A stretch of DNA of 64,000 nucleotides from Longitalea arenae (GCF_016924755.1 NZ_JAFFJX010000002.1:372001-436000); one strand, 5' to 3'; shown: positions 1 through 8,739, numbered from the stretch's first letter. Notes: a model not told the origin generated them from the letters alone. Numbers and translations are program-made.

Positions 1-1040
1 AGATCGGCGCTGTAACTGTCGTTGATGATCGAACAATTGTTAAGGCCTTTTTTCAACTCCAGCCGCATGGCCACAGGGCCCAGCAGTTCCATCTGCTGTT
101 TGATCCTTTCCTGCGGAACCTGCAAATGCAGCAGCACGCACCAGCAATGGATGGCATTCTCCAGGGAAGCTTTATCAGTGAATGGTATTACAATACTGAT
201 CTCCTCCTGCTGAAAGCTGGCCGTAATGGTCGTCCTTGCATTTTCCTTTACCACCTGCCTGATCTGCAGGGTGGCTTCCGATACCATACTCCAGCTGAAA
301 ATTTCAAAGCGTTTGTTATTGGGCAGCTGTTGCCATAATGCAGCAACCCCGCTGTTGATCTCATGATCGTCCTGGCAGTATACCAGGGTTTGCACATGCC
401 TGAACAATTGCAGCTTTTCATTCACTTTCTGCCGCAGGGTCACAAAACCTTCGCTGTGCGCTTCGCCGATATTGGTAAAAATGCCAATAGTGGGCTGAAT
501 GATCTTTTGCAGCTGTTCCATTTCGCCGGGCTGTGAGATCCCCGCTTCGAAAATGGCCAGCTCATGCTGCTCGTTGAGCGGCCAAACACTCAACGGAACA
601 CCTATTTGCGAATTGTAACTTTTCGGACTTCTGATGATCGTGTACTGCTCGTCGAGCAACTGGTTCAGCCATTCTTTTACAATGGTTTTTCCGTTGCTGC
701 CGGTAATGCCTATTACCGGTAAGCTGAACTGCCTGCGGTGCCAGGCTGCCAGTGTTTGCAGGGCCTGCAGCGTATCGGTGACCTGGATGATGTTGGCGCC
801 GGCTAACTGTGTAATGTCCACCGCTTCGCTCACCACGAAATTGCGAACGCCTTTTTTATACAGGGCTGTAATAAACGAATGCCCATCGCGCCGCGGCCCT
901 TTGAGGGCGAAGAATAAGGACGTTTGCGGAAAGATCAGTTTGCGGCTGTCTGTCAGCAATTGTTCTATTAACGAATTCTCGTGCTGCATCAGCCACTGCC
1001 CCTTGATGATAGAAGCAATATTGTCAATAAAATATTTCAC
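1..1040 (-). CDS. murF: UDP-N-acetylmuramoyl-tripeptide--D-alanyl-D-alanine ligase (MurF), C-terminus cut by window edge
   Basis: MurF adds D-Ala-D-Ala to the UDP-MurNAc-tripeptide in the cytoplasm, the last soluble step of peptidoglycan precursor synthesis. About 346 codons are visible. The Mur ligase P-loop GITGSNGKT lies near residues 110-118, followed by the ATP-site segment TNIGEAHSEG and, close to the edge, NDSYSAD, typical of the C-terminal ligase domain. The only start I find is GTG at 1040: the frame is closed by a TAG shortly upstream and has no ATG between. It begins 13 nt after the terC stop, so the two are probably cotranscribed. In many Bacteroidota this protein is fused to an alanine racemase; the fusion point would lie outside the window and cannot be checked here. 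Confidence 0.9.
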   Translation of the reverse strand, partial: MKYFIDNIASIIKGQWLMQHENSLIEQLLTDSRKLIFPQTSLFFALKGPRRDGHSFITALYKKGVRNFVVSEAVDITQLAGANIIQVTDTLQALQTLAAWHRRQFSLPVIGITGSNGKTIVKEWLNQLLDEQYTIIRSPKSYNSQIGVPLSVWPLNEQHELAIFEAGISQPGEMEQLQKIIQPTIGIFTNIGEAHSEGFVTLRQKVNEKLQLFRHVQTLVYCQDDHEINSGVAALWQQLPNNKRFEIFSWSMVSEATLQIRQVVKENARTTITASFQQEEISIVIPFTDKASLENAIHCWCVLLHLQVPQERIKQQMELLGPVAMRLELKKGLNNCSIINDSYSAD

Positions 1041-1053
1041 CCGGTTGATTTGA

Positions 1054-2019
1054 TCAGTGAATTTCCCGGTCTATACCTGCATCTGTTGGTTTGGATTCAA
1101 GGGCGCGGTTACTTACGTTGATAGAATAAATGATAGAAGCAACAATGCAGGTTACTATTACCAGCAGGGAAATATAAACTGGAATTTCAATATGGAAATA
1201 CTCCACCAGCATTTTTATACCGATAAAGATTAAAACGATGGCAATGCCCTGTTGTAAATGCGCAAATTTGTTGGCTGCCCCTTTCAGCAAAAAAAACAGG
1301 GAGCGCAAACCGAGCACCGCGAAAATGTTGGAAGTATATACTACCAGCGGTTCGGGCGAAATGGCAAATACTGCCGGAATAGAATCCAGGGCAAAAACAA
1401 TGTCGGTAGTTGCCAGCATCACTACTACCACAAACAGGCTGGTGTAAAATTTTTTGCCATTGATCCTTGTCGTCCATTTACCGCCACCGTCATCCGTAGT
1501 CAGGGGCAGCACGCGTTTCAGCAGGCGGTATACCCGGTTGTTTTCCAGGTCGGCCTCTTCATCGTGTTTTGCCCGGAACATGGAGATACCGGTATATACC
1601 AAAATGGCTCCGAAAATGTACAGGATCCAATGGAACTGTTTTACAAGGCCAATACCAATGGAAATAAAGATGATCCTGAAGAAAATGGCCATCAGGATAC
1701 CGATCAGCAGCACCCGCCCATAGTATTGTTCCTTGACCTTGAAAAATCCGAAAATCAGAATGAATACAAAGATATTATCAATGCTTAGCGACCATTCCAT
1801 CAGGTAAGCGCTCACGTAACTGAGGGCAATTTCATGGCCGTTCTCGATCCACAAAAAACCAAAGAAAAGCATGGCCAGTTTTACCCAGAAGGCAGTTTGC
1901 CATATCGCTTTTTTTATAGTTATCTGGGTACCTTTTTTACTCAGTAGTCCCAGGTCAAACGCCAATGCCAGTATTAATAAACATCCAAACGTTAAAAACG
2001 TGATCTGCTCAGCTGTCAT
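1054..2019 (-). CDS. TerC family integral membrane protein
   Basis: About 321 aa, a normal TerC length, with roughly nine hydrophobic segments. The conserved acidic membrane motifs SLSIDNIFVF and FALDSIPAVFAIS identify the TerC/Alx family, which is linked to metal ion (manganese) efflux and tellurium resistance. I chose ATG at 2019 because MTAEQITFLTFGCLL is the usual family N-terminus; the frame stays open 11 codons further upstream. The gene sits between gldG and murF on the same strand. The actual substrate cannot be read from the sequence. Confidence 0.88.
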   Translation of the reverse strand: MTAEQITFLTFGCLLILALAFDLGLLSKKGTQITIKKAIWQTAFWVKLAMLFFGFLWIENGHEIALSYVSAYLMEWSLSIDNIFVFILIFGFFKVKEQYYGRVLLIGILMAIFFRIIFISIGIGLVKQFHWILYIFGAILVYTGISMFRAKHDEEADLENNRVYRLLKRVLPLTTDDGGGKWTTRINGKKFYTSLFVVVVMLATTDIVFALDSIPAVFAISPEPLVVYTSNIFAVLGLRSLFFLLKGAANKFAHLQQGIAIVLIFIGIKMLVEYFHIEIPVYISLLVIVTCIVASIIYSINVSNRALESKPTDAGIDREIH

Positions 2020-2067
2020 GTATATAGTAAATGGTCGGCAAAGATAAGTCATTAGGATTTGCCATGA

Positions 2068-3780
2068 CTAAGTCAGCTTGCGCTGATACTTTCTTTTCCG
2101 AAGGGCCTGATACACAAGGCCGAATACCAACACGAGCACAACGGGCAGGGCAATGTTCATCAACTGCCATAACACGCGGTCCTCTTCGGTCTTTTTCGTA
2201 TCGAGCAGGCGGAGAGCAAAATCTTTTCCGCGCGTTTCAAGAATTCCAGATGAATCGGTGAGGTATTGAATGCAATTCAGGAAAAAATCCTTGTTGGCGT
2301 ATTGATTATTGGTGAACTGGTTATACCCCATGAACAAGGGCCCTTCATTGGCGGTAACAACATTGGCTACCAGGTCGGCATCAGATACCACGATCATTTT
2401 GCTTTCTTTTTCGGTAGCTGCGCGGAAAGGCTGTTTGTACAGGCCTGCCAGGGTATCGAGTGTGCCGGCCGACAGGCGATTGGTATATAAAGAAGAAAAT
2501 CTTCCTTCGAGCAAGACCGCCACCGGAATGAATGACTGATTGAAGGTCTTAAGATCCTCTTCGGTTTTTACACTGTTCAGGGATACGATCGCGGGCGTGG
2601 TGATGACGCGCGCACTTTCCGAGGTCGACAAGAGGATCGTTTTTTTGATATTATTTTTTACGGTATCGATGGAATTGGGGAAGATCGATAATACGTTGTC
2701 GAGGTTCTTGGCGATGGGGTGACCCGAGTAAGAAGATAATGTTGGAAAATAAGGCCAGGGCACCAGCTGCATTTGGGGCTGATTGCCATAATTACCTACT
2801 ACCAGGGGAATTTTATCGCATTGCAGGTCCTGCACCAAATTGCCATTGATGCGCACGCCGTATTTGAACAGCTGATCATCGAGGTTCAGGTTACGGTCAT
2901 ACGCTACAAAATCGCTGCGCGAACGCATGAGGCTGTCCATTTCGGCATACAGCTTATCAATCAGCCAGATCACCTTGCCGCCATTCATGATGTACTGATC
3001 GATCTTCAGCTTTTGCTGATCATTGAAACGCTCAGTAGGTTTAACGATCACCAGGGCATCAAAAACAGAAGGGATCACCGGCACACTGTCGATAGGCACA
3101 AAACCAAAACGGTATTCCTGGCGAAGGGTGCGGTCGACCAGGTCGTAAACATTATAATTGAACAATTCGCCATTACCCAGCAGGTAACCGATGGCGGGCA
3201 CCGTATCGGCAGTTATCTTTTGAATGGACCGGGCCATTTTATATTCCAGCAGGGCCTCGGCATTATTGAGCGACTGAACGCCCCCGGTCATGTCCTGCCC
3301 CTGCAGCAGGTCAATGGCTACTTCGCGGTCTCTGTACTTTACCAGCGCACCCGGATACACCAGCCTTTCTTCCTGCGCTTCGCCTGCTTTCGCCTGCACT
3401 TTGATGTTGGTAGGTTTCAGGCCCAGGCTATCGAGATGCAATTGCATTTTTGCTTTGGCAGAATCATCGAGCCCCTCCCCGGCTTTTTCGAACCTGAACT
3501 GCAGATTGCTGCCGGCCAGTTCTTTAAACTCCTGCAGCATTTCCTGGGTGCTGTTGGACAGTTTTTTAAAGCCGGCGGGCATCTCGCCGGTAAGCAGAAC
3601 CGTAATGGAAACTTTATCGTGTAAACCTTTTAGTAATTTTTTGGTAGCGGGTGATAAGGTATATCTTTTTTCCTGGGTAAGATCAATGCGGGTATGCACT
3701 ACTGATGCCAGGTAGTTAATACCTACCAGTACGATCAGCAACAACAACCACCATAATTTTGAGGACAATATTTTGTTCAT
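2068..3780 (-). CDS. gldG: Gliding motility-associated ABC transporter substrate-binding protein GldG
   Basis: 570 aa with one N-terminal membrane segment (about residues 10-28), a large periplasmic part of the GldG/ABC-type uncharacterized type (IDLTQEKRYTLSPATKKLL near the start), and a C-terminal membrane segment (about 543-562) with a basic cytoplasmic tail. GldG works with GldF and the ATPase GldA. In Flavobacterium johnsoniae the complex is needed for gliding, although some gliding bacteria lack it. The gene begins 14 nt after gldF, so the two form one transcription unit. gldA is not in this window. gldB, another gliding gene, lies at 51158-52174. Confidence 0.93.
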   Translation of the reverse strand: MNKILSSKLWWLLLLIVLVGINYLASVVHTRIDLTQEKRYTLSPATKKLLKGLHDKVSITVLLTGEMPAGFKKLSNSTQEMLQEFKELAGSNLQFRFEKAGEGLDDSAKAKMQLHLDSLGLKPTNIKVQAKAGEAQEERLVYPGALVKYRDREVAIDLLQGQDMTGGVQSLNNAEALLEYKMARSIQKITADTVPAIGYLLGNGELFNYNVYDLVDRTLRQEYRFGFVPIDSVPVIPSVFDALVIVKPTERFNDQQKLKIDQYIMNGGKVIWLIDKLYAEMDSLMRSRSDFVAYDRNLNLDDQLFKYGVRINGNLVQDLQCDKIPLVVGNYGNQPQMQLVPWPYFPTLSSYSGHPIAKNLDNVLSIFPNSIDTVKNNIKKTILLSTSESARVITTPAIVSLNSVKTEEDLKTFNQSFIPVAVLLEGRFSSLYTNRLSAGTLDTLAGLYKQPFRAATEKESKMIVVSDADLVANVVTANEGPLFMGYNQFTNNQYANKDFFLNCIQYLTDSSGILETRGKDFALRLLDTKKTEEDRVLWQLMNIALPVVLVLVFGLVYQALRKRKYQRKLT

Positions 3781-3794
3781 GGTGTATTTGCGGA

Positions 3795-4520
3795 TTATCG
3801 TTTCAACAAATTGCGATTGGTAACAATCAGAAAGAATAGAATAACGCTGAGAAAATAGATAATATCTCGGCTATCGACCACACCCCGGCTCACGCTGCGG
3901 TAGTGGAAGTCGATGCCCAGCATTTCGATATAATAGTCGGCCCCTGCCTCCAAAGCCGGAATGCGGCTCACGGCATTGAATCCGCTGTATAAGACAAAAC
4001 AAAGGAAAGCGCCGGCTATGAAGGCTACCACTGCATTATTGGTCAAACTGCTGCAGGCGATACCAATAGCGACAAAAACGCCGGCCAGGAAAACAAGTCC
4101 GATGTAGGAACCGATGGTGCCACCCAGATCGATACCGCCGCCGGTTGCAGCCAGTTGCTGCACACTGATGGGGTAGATGATGGTTGGGACAAGCGCTATG
4201 ATCACGACGCCCAGGGAGCCAAAATATTTTCCGGAGACCAGTTGCCAGCGGCTAAGCGGCTTGGTTTGTAAGATCTCGAAGGTGCCGCCCTTGAATTCGT
4301 CGGCAAAACTTCGCATAGTTATGGCAGGAATAAGCAGTAACAATATCCAGGGGGCCAGCTCAAAGAATTTGTCGAGGGTGGCAAACCCGTAATCCAGGAT
4401 ATTGGTATCAGGGAATACGAACAGGAACAATCCATTTAACAGTAGGAATACGATGATGGCAATATAGCCGGTCAGGCTGCTGAAAAATTGCCGGAACTCC
4501 TTTTTACAAACAGACCACAT
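3795..4520 (-). CDS. gldF: Gliding motility-associated ABC transporter permease GldF
   Basis: 241 aa with six hydrophobic segments. It starts MWSVCKKEFRQFFSSLTGYI, the common GldF start, and carries the ABC-2 permease segment SFADEFKGGTFEILQTKPL after the second membrane span. It is the inner-membrane permease of the GldAFG transporter and is cotranscribed with gldG directly downstream. No gene lies upstream for 1 kb, so its promoter should be in the 4521-4620 region; I could not pick a convincing TAnnTTTG box there. Confidence 0.93.
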   Translation of the reverse strand: MWSVCKKEFRQFFSSLTGYIAIIVFLLLNGLFLFVFPDTNILDYGFATLDKFFELAPWILLLLIPAITMRSFADEFKGGTFEILQTKPLSRWQLVSGKYFGSLGVVIIALVPTIIYPISVQQLAATGGGIDLGGTIGSYIGLVFLAGVFVAIGIACSSLTNNAVVAFIAGAFLCFVLYSGFNAVSRIPALEAGADYYIEMLGIDFHYRSVSRGVVDSRDIIYFLSVILFFLIVTNRNLLKR

Positions 4521-4702
4521 GGGAGCGAAAATAAGTGATTATAAGTATATGTTAATAAAAGATGCCGCTCTATGACGCACGTTTCAGCAATTTTATTATA
4601 TTGCGTGTACACTTTTAACTATCCATGAAAAATTGATCTATCCGGTTACCGTCTATTTTCTCAAGTTCAATCATAAATAGCCGAAACCTACTGCATAAAA
4701 AG

Positions 4703-4731
4703 TCCCCCCGATAAAGGGGGATTTTTATTTT
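4703..4731. terminator. Hairpin with T-runs on both sides
   Basis: A C-rich arm (CCCCCC) and a G-rich arm (GGGGG) are separated by GATAAA and followed by ATTTTTATTTT on the plus strand. The minus strand also has a short T-run (ACTTTTT). It looks like a two-way intrinsic terminator, but no nearby plus-strand gene needs it. Confidence 0.5.
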
Positions 4732-4740
4732 AGGCCGGTG

Positions 4741-4832
4741 CCCGAAAGGGTAACGAGGCAAAAAGGCATAGAGCCAAAAACAAATGCATAGAGGCATAAG
4801 GCAACGAGGTAAAAAGGCAAAGGGCGTTTAGG
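4741..4832. repeat. Array of 8-nt words, core GGCAAAAA / GGCATAGA
   Basis: The words GGTAACGA, GGCAAAAA, GGCATAGA, GGCAACGA and GGTAAAAA follow one another with a period close to 8 nt and a few irregular units. The reverse-complement word family (TCTATGCC, TTGTTGCC) appears again at 23951-23990. No gene here. Confidence 0.7.
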
Positions 4833-4884
4833 CTGCCTCACACTTATTGAGCGGACTTCCCAATTAAAGCTCCTCCACAGTAGA

Positions 4885-5240
4885 GCCTCCAGCAATGTTG
4901 TGAACGCTATAACTTCTCAAATTGCTCTCCATTCGCCAACCGCCCGGGTCTACTGCAATTGAAGCCTCCATCAACGTTGTCAACACTATTAACTTTTCAA
5001 CCTGCCCTCCATTCGGCAACCGCCCGGGCCTACTGCAATTGAAGCCTCCATCAAGCTATCAACTGTATCAACCCGTTAATCCGACTGCCCCACCTGCCCG
5101 GCCAATACGCCAATTGAGGCCTCTCGAGCTAAATCAATGTTGTCAATGCAGTAAACTTTTCAACCTGCCCTCCATTCGCCAACCGCCCGGGCCTATTCAG
5201 CCAATACTGGCAATTGAGGCCCCTATCAACATGATCAAGC
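4885..5240. repeat. Imperfect tandem repeat, about five copies of 75-100 bp
   Basis: Each copy contains GCCTCC (or a variant), a TCAAC-rich stretch, CTGCCCTCCATTCG, CAACCGCCCGGG and CAATTGA. Copies begin near 4885, 4964, 5044, 5119 and 5219, giving spacings of 79, 80, 75 and 100 bp. A 152-codon plus-strand frame across the block is a by-product of the repetition (low-complexity Pro/Ser/Asn translation). This fills most of the gene-free gap 4521-5528. Confidence 0.75.
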
Positions 5241-5478
5241 TATGTCAACGATTTCAACTCCCATGTAGCCTGCCACAGATGAACCCCGGAACCGGGTTAG
5301 TACCGGGTCAGATTCGACCATATTCCGTACATATCCCGTACTTATCCCGTACATGTCCCGTATATATGCCGTTCCTTTAAAGGGACGAGACATCTACGTA
5401 ACACCTGCGATAAACAAATCTGTTACCAACGAAACATTGTAGGTACTGACCCGGATCAGGTCCGGTATAGATACGGCA

Positions 5479-5512
5479 AAGCCCCGCTCTCGACAGAAAG
5501 CGGGGCTTCGCC
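5479..5512 (-). terminator. Probable terminator of the iscA-like gene
   Basis: Arms AAGCCCCGCT and AGCGGGGCTT form a strong stem just downstream of the stop codon at 5529. The T-run on the minus strand is weak (CTTTGCC). Confidence 0.55.
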
Positions 5513-5528
5513 TGATCAAATATATTTA

Positions 5529-5861
5529 TTATACAGAAAAACTTTCGCCGCAGGCGCAGGTACGGCTGGCATTGGGATTATTGAAGTAAAATCCTTTACC
5601 ATTCAGTCCCTCTGAGAATTCCAGCGTGGTATTTACCAGGTATAAAAAGCTCTTCAGGTCGGTGACCACCTTGATACCATTGTCTTCAAAAACCTGGTCA
5701 CCGGGTTTTGACTGGTTATCAAAATCCATTTTATAGCTGAGTCCGGAACAACCACCGCCCACAACGGATACCCGCAAAAAATAGCCGGCATCTGGTGAGT
5801 AGGAGGATTCTTCCATCAGTTTAATTACTTTTTCCTTTGCTTTATCGCTAACGTAAACCAT
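5529..5861 (-). CDS. HesB/IscA family iron-sulfur cluster assembly accessory protein
   Basis: 110 aa, the usual A-type carrier size. The three ligand cysteines of the family are present: C38 in VGGGCSGLSYKM, and C102 and C104 in SRTCACGESF. A-type carriers receive Fe-S clusters and pass them to client proteins. I chose ATG at 5861 (MVYVSDKAKEKV). The frame is open 31 codons further upstream, but that stretch is encoded by an intergenic word repeat (5881-5904) and resembles no family N-terminus. The cysteine desulfurase gene iscS lies upstream on the same strand; no iscU scaffold gene is next to it. IscA and ErpA cannot be told apart here. Confidence 0.9.
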   Translation of the reverse strand: MVYVSDKAKEKVIKLMEESSYSPDAGYFLRVSVVGGGCSGLSYKMDFDNQSKPGDQVFEDNGIKVVTDLKSFLYLVNTTLEFSEGLNGKGFYFNNPNASRTCACGESFSV

Positions 5862-5880
5862 AAATACTAATTTGATAATG

Positions 5881-6093
5881 TGCTTATTAGCTAATGTGCT
5901 AATGCCTCTCAGCATAAAGCCTGACAAGCGTGGCAGCAGCATACTAATGTACAACGCTTTTTTATCTAAATTGTTTAAGCTTCACTTAATTTTTTAACAG
6001 TTATACTTATATAACTCGCTGTATTTCAATTAACCTAACATCTCCATTGTTAGCCGCAGCACATCAGCACATTGGCACATTAGCAAATCAGCT
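5881..6093. repeat. Inverted pair of 8-nt word arrays between iscA-like and iscS
   Basis: The arm 5881-5904 (units such as TTATTAGC, TAATGTGC) and the arm 6070-6093 (CATTGGCA, CATTAGCA, AATCAGCT) are reverse complements at 20 of 24 positions by hand alignment. They are separated by about 165 nt. The second array continues with the same 8-nt period into the stop codon of iscS. Confidence 0.75.
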
Positions 6094-6095
6094 AA

Positions 6096-7268
6096 TTAAC
6101 CGATCGGCCTCATTGCTCTCAACTGCTCCACTACTCCCTTTACCTTTGCTATAACAAAATCAACCTGTTCTTCCGTCGTGTACCGCCCAATCGAAAACCG
6201 TAACGAGCTGTGTGCCAGCTCGTCTTCCACGCCAAGCGCTTTCAACACATAACTGGGTTCCATGGACGCGCTGGTACAGGCGGCGCCCGAAGACAGGGCT
6301 ATATCTTTATTAAGCCCCATCATTAGTCCATCGCCATTCACAAAATTAAACGATATATTGGTTACATGGGGCAGGCGGCTGCTGCGGCTGCCGTTAACGT
6401 AGGTGTCACCGAGTTGCAGCAGGGCGTTTTCCAGCTTGTCGCGCAAGCGGCTCATGCGTTCGCCCTCTTCCTGCATCTGTTGACGGCAGATATCGGCAGC
6501 TTTGCCAAATCCAACTATGCCCGGAACATTCAATGTCCCGCTGCGCATCCCTTTTTCATGGCCACCTCCGTCGAGTTGGGCGGTTAAACGAACCCTCGGG
6601 TTCTTTCTTCGTACATACAGTGCGCCCACGCCTTTGGGACCATACATTTTATGCGCGCTGCAGGTAAGCAGGTCGATCCCGTCTTTGATAACATCTACCG
6701 GTATTTTACCCACTGCCTGGGTGGCATCGGTGAAGAACAATACATTGTGTTTTTTGGCAATAGCTCCTATCGCTTTCACCGGTTGAATAGCGCCTGTTTC
6801 GTTATTGGCATACATAATGGCGATCAGGATAGTGCGCGGGGTGATGGCGGCTTCCAGTTGCTGCAGATCGATCAGCCCCTCTTTATTTACCGGTAAATAA
6901 GTCACTGCTCCACCCAGCTTTTCAATATGCCTGCAGGTATCCAGCACGGCCTTATGTTCGGTAACGCAGGTAATAATATGATTTCCCTTAGCGGCATACA
7001 TCTCATAGACCCCTTTTATGGCGAGGTTGTCGCCTTCCGTAGCGCCGGATGTAAAAATGATCTCTTTCGGTTCGGCGCCTATCAGCCGGGCCACCTGTTC
7101 CCGGGCATAATCTACCGCTTCTTCGGCCTGCCAGCCAAAAGAGTGGCTGCGGCTGGCTGCGTTGCCAAACTGTTCGGTGAAATACGGCAACATCACCTCC
7201 ATAACCCCCGGATCACAGGGGGTGGTAGCGTTATGATCGAGATATATGGGTAGTTTGAGTGTGCTCAC
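6096..7268 (-). CDS. iscS: Cysteine desulfurase (IscS/NifS family)
   Basis: 390 aa PLP enzyme that takes sulfur from L-cysteine for Fe-S cluster and thio-modification pathways. The N-terminus YLDHNATTPCDPGV is typical. The PLP lysine is in CSAHKMYGPKGVG (about residue 206), and the catalytic cysteine is in LSSGAACTSASMEP (about 331) with the longer mobile loop of IscS-type enzymes. ATG at 7268 gives the expected N-terminus. The iscA-like gene follows on the same strand after a 234-nt gap filled by an inverted word repeat. The rest of an ISC operon is absent, so its partners must be encoded elsewhere. Confidence 0.93.
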   Translation of the reverse strand: MSTLKLPIYLDHNATTPCDPGVMEVMLPYFTEQFGNAASRSHSFGWQAEEAVDYAREQVARLIGAEPKEIIFTSGATEGDNLAIKGVYEMYAAKGNHIITCVTEHKAVLDTCRHIEKLGGAVTYLPVNKEGLIDLQQLEAAITPRTILIAIMYANNETGAIQPVKAIGAIAKKHNVLFFTDATQAVGKIPVDVIKDGIDLLTCSAHKMYGPKGVGALYVRRKNPRVRLTAQLDGGGHEKGMRSGTLNVPGIVGFGKAADICRQQMQEEGERMSRLRDKLENALLQLGDTYVNGSRSSRLPHVTNISFNFVNGDGLMMGLNKDIALSSGAACTSASMEPSYVLKALGVEDELAHSSLRFSIGRYTTEEQVDFVIAKVKGVVEQLRAMRPIG

Positions 7269-7323
7269 GCGGGTATTTTCTGTTTAAGAACAAAATTAGG
7301 TGGTTTAAAGTTGCCGTTATGGG

Positions 7324-7416
7324 GTTCCAGGTTGCAGGTTGCAGGGCAGTTCGAGCATTCTGATTAACTGGCTTGATTCCCGAAATATAGAGTCCCTGAA
7401 ACCTGCAACATGTAAC
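7324..7416. repeat. Inverted heptad-word arrays, long imperfect hairpin
   Basis: Arm 7324-7345 is made of words like CAGGTTG. Arm 7395-7416 is its reverse complement (ACCTGCAAC words), matching at 19 of 22 positions with no indel by hand alignment and a 49-nt spacer. It lies in the divergent gap between iscS and the epimerase gene. Confidence 0.75.
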
Positions 7417-7453
7417 TGTAACAATTTTAAAATACCTCAAGAGCTTATTCCAT

Positions 7454-7461
7454 TAAATTTG
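7454..7461 (+). promoter_or_regulatory. Bacteroidota-type -7 box TAAATTTG
   Basis: An exact TAnnTTTG match ending 27 nt before the ATG of the epimerase gene. No clear TTTG is found at -33, so this is a moderate call. Confidence 0.45.
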
Positions 7462-7488
7462 TTTTCTCTATAACAACAACTACCTGAT

Positions 7489-7890
7489 ATGCTGAAAGTA
7501 GAACACATTGGCATTGCCGTACGCGCATTATCCGAATCGATACCCCTGTTTGAAAAGCTGCTGAATACCCCTTGTTATAAAACCGAAGCGGTGGCCAGTG
7601 AACAGGTCTCTACCGCCTTTTTCAAAACCGGTGATACCAAAATTGAACTGCTCGAAAGCAGCAGTGCCGAAGGGGTGATTGCCCGCTACATCGATAAAAA
7701 GGGCGAAGGGATCCATCATATTGCTTTTGAAGTAGCAGATATTGAAGCTGAAATGAAGCGGCTGGCAAACGAAGGTTTCGTACTGCTGAATGAGAAACCT
7801 AAACAGGGCGCCGATAACAAACTGGTTTGTTTCTTACATCCCAAGGGAACTAATGGGGTATTGGTAGAGCTTTGTATGGAAATGAAATAA
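7489..7890 (+). CDS. mce: Methylmalonyl-CoA epimerase
   Basis: 133 aa, a single vicinal-oxygen-chelate (glyoxalase-like) protein. It converts the (R)- and (S)-forms of methylmalonyl-CoA in the propionate/succinate pathway, next to the B12-dependent mutase. It starts MLKVEHIGIAV; the likely metal ligands are H6, H76 or H77 in EGIHHIAFEV, and E127 in GVLVELCMEMK. The length matches the family. It stands alone on the plus strand between two minus-strand units, so it should have its own promoter (a TAAATTTG box lies at 7454). Mutase genes are not in the window. Confidence 0.92.
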   Translation: MLKVEHIGIAVRALSESIPLFEKLLNTPCYKTEAVASEQVSTAFFKTGDTKIELLESSSAEGVIARYIDKKGEGIHHIAFEVADIEAEMKRLANEGFVLLNEKPKQGADNKLVCFLHPKGTNGVLVELCMEMK

Positions 7891-7968
7891 GAAACAGTCA
7901 CTGGTTCCAAGATACAAGCCCAGGGGCATATCACCATGCGGGACTATTTCCAGGCTCAAATTACAAAG

Positions 7969-7989
7969 CCTGAAACCTGTAACCTGAAG
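7969..7989. repeat. Three heptad words abutting the marR stop codon
   Basis: CCTGAAA, CCTGTAA and CCTGAAG follow each other with a 7-nt period. The next base begins the stop codon of the MarR gene (minus strand, 7990-7992). Confidence 0.65.
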
Positions 7990-8595
7990 CTATTTGCCTG
8001 TTTTATGCTCAGGGCATTCAATACGCAACTCATCAATGACCAGTGCTTTTTGCATGAGGTGGCAATAGTGTGTTTGCTGCCGGTCGCCACTATAATAAAA
8101 ACAGGTATAACACATGCGCTGGGTGGAAATGATCCCATTTTGATTCAGGCGGTAGATAAGATCGAGCACTGCAGCCAAAAATTGCTCTTTTTGTAAGGGC
8201 GATAAGGTAGCGATGGCGCCATCGAGGGGCAGTGTAAAATTTTCGATCATGCCGGTCAGTTTCATTCCCTGATCAGTAAGCGAAAAATTAAAACTGCGGG
8301 AATCGAGCGCATCGTCTGACCGCTGGATCAACCCTTTTTGTTCCAGTACTTTTATGGAATCGCTGATGGTGGCTTTGGTAAGATTGAATTCGCGTGCCAT
8401 AGCGGCGATACGGCGCTGCTTATCGGAGTTATGATATTTTATAAAGATCAATAGCTGCATCTGGATAGGACTCAGCTTATGTTCCTTGGCTTCTGTCCAT
8501 AGCAAAACCCTGAATACTTCAGAAATTTTTTCCAAAGCGGCTACAATCTTGTAGTCTACATTGGTAATATGGCGTTCCGGGTCGAATGCGGACAT
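7990..8595 (-). CDS. MarR family transcriptional regulator with Cys/His-rich C-terminal tail
   Basis: 201 aa. Residues about 45-125 form the winged helix: MAREFNLTKATISDSIKVLE is the recognition region, followed by a wing around RSDDALDSRSFNFSLTDQG. The MarR fold accounts for about 155 residues. The tail adds C162 and C165 (CYTC), H176, C178 and H179 (HYCH), and C194 with H197 (CPEH), a spacing that could hold a metal or Fe-S centre. That suggests redox or metal sensing, which is inference. The gene is monocistronic, with its stop codon touching a heptad-word array. The target operon is unknown; the nearest divergent gene is far off. Confidence 0.8.
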   Translation of the reverse strand: MSAFDPERHITNVDYKIVAALEKISEVFRVLLWTEAKEHKLSPIQMQLLIFIKYHNSDKQRRIAAMAREFNLTKATISDSIKVLEQKGLIQRSDDALDSRSFNFSLTDQGMKLTGMIENFTLPLDGAIATLSPLQKEQFLAAVLDLIYRLNQNGIISTQRMCYTCFYYSGDRQQTHYCHLMQKALVIDELRIECPEHKTGK

Positions 8596-8739
8596 GACAA
8601 AGCAATTCGCTTTAAAGATAGTGACTTAACGCGGTGAATATAATACAAGTAAGGGTAATATTCCATACCCTGTCGGGACAATAGACGGAAATGGCTGTAA
8701 CTGTGCCCATTACGTTAAAAAAAGGGAGCCATAGAAAAG

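Noticed and set aside
4885-5240. CRISPR-like look of regularly spaced repeats
   Set aside because: Repeat units are imperfect and spacers are not unique; no cas genes nearby. The word arrays have 7-9 nt periods, far too short.
4922-5380. Plus-strand frame of 152 codons
   Set aside because: It runs through the 75-100 bp repeats; composition is repeat-driven and there is no start context or domain.
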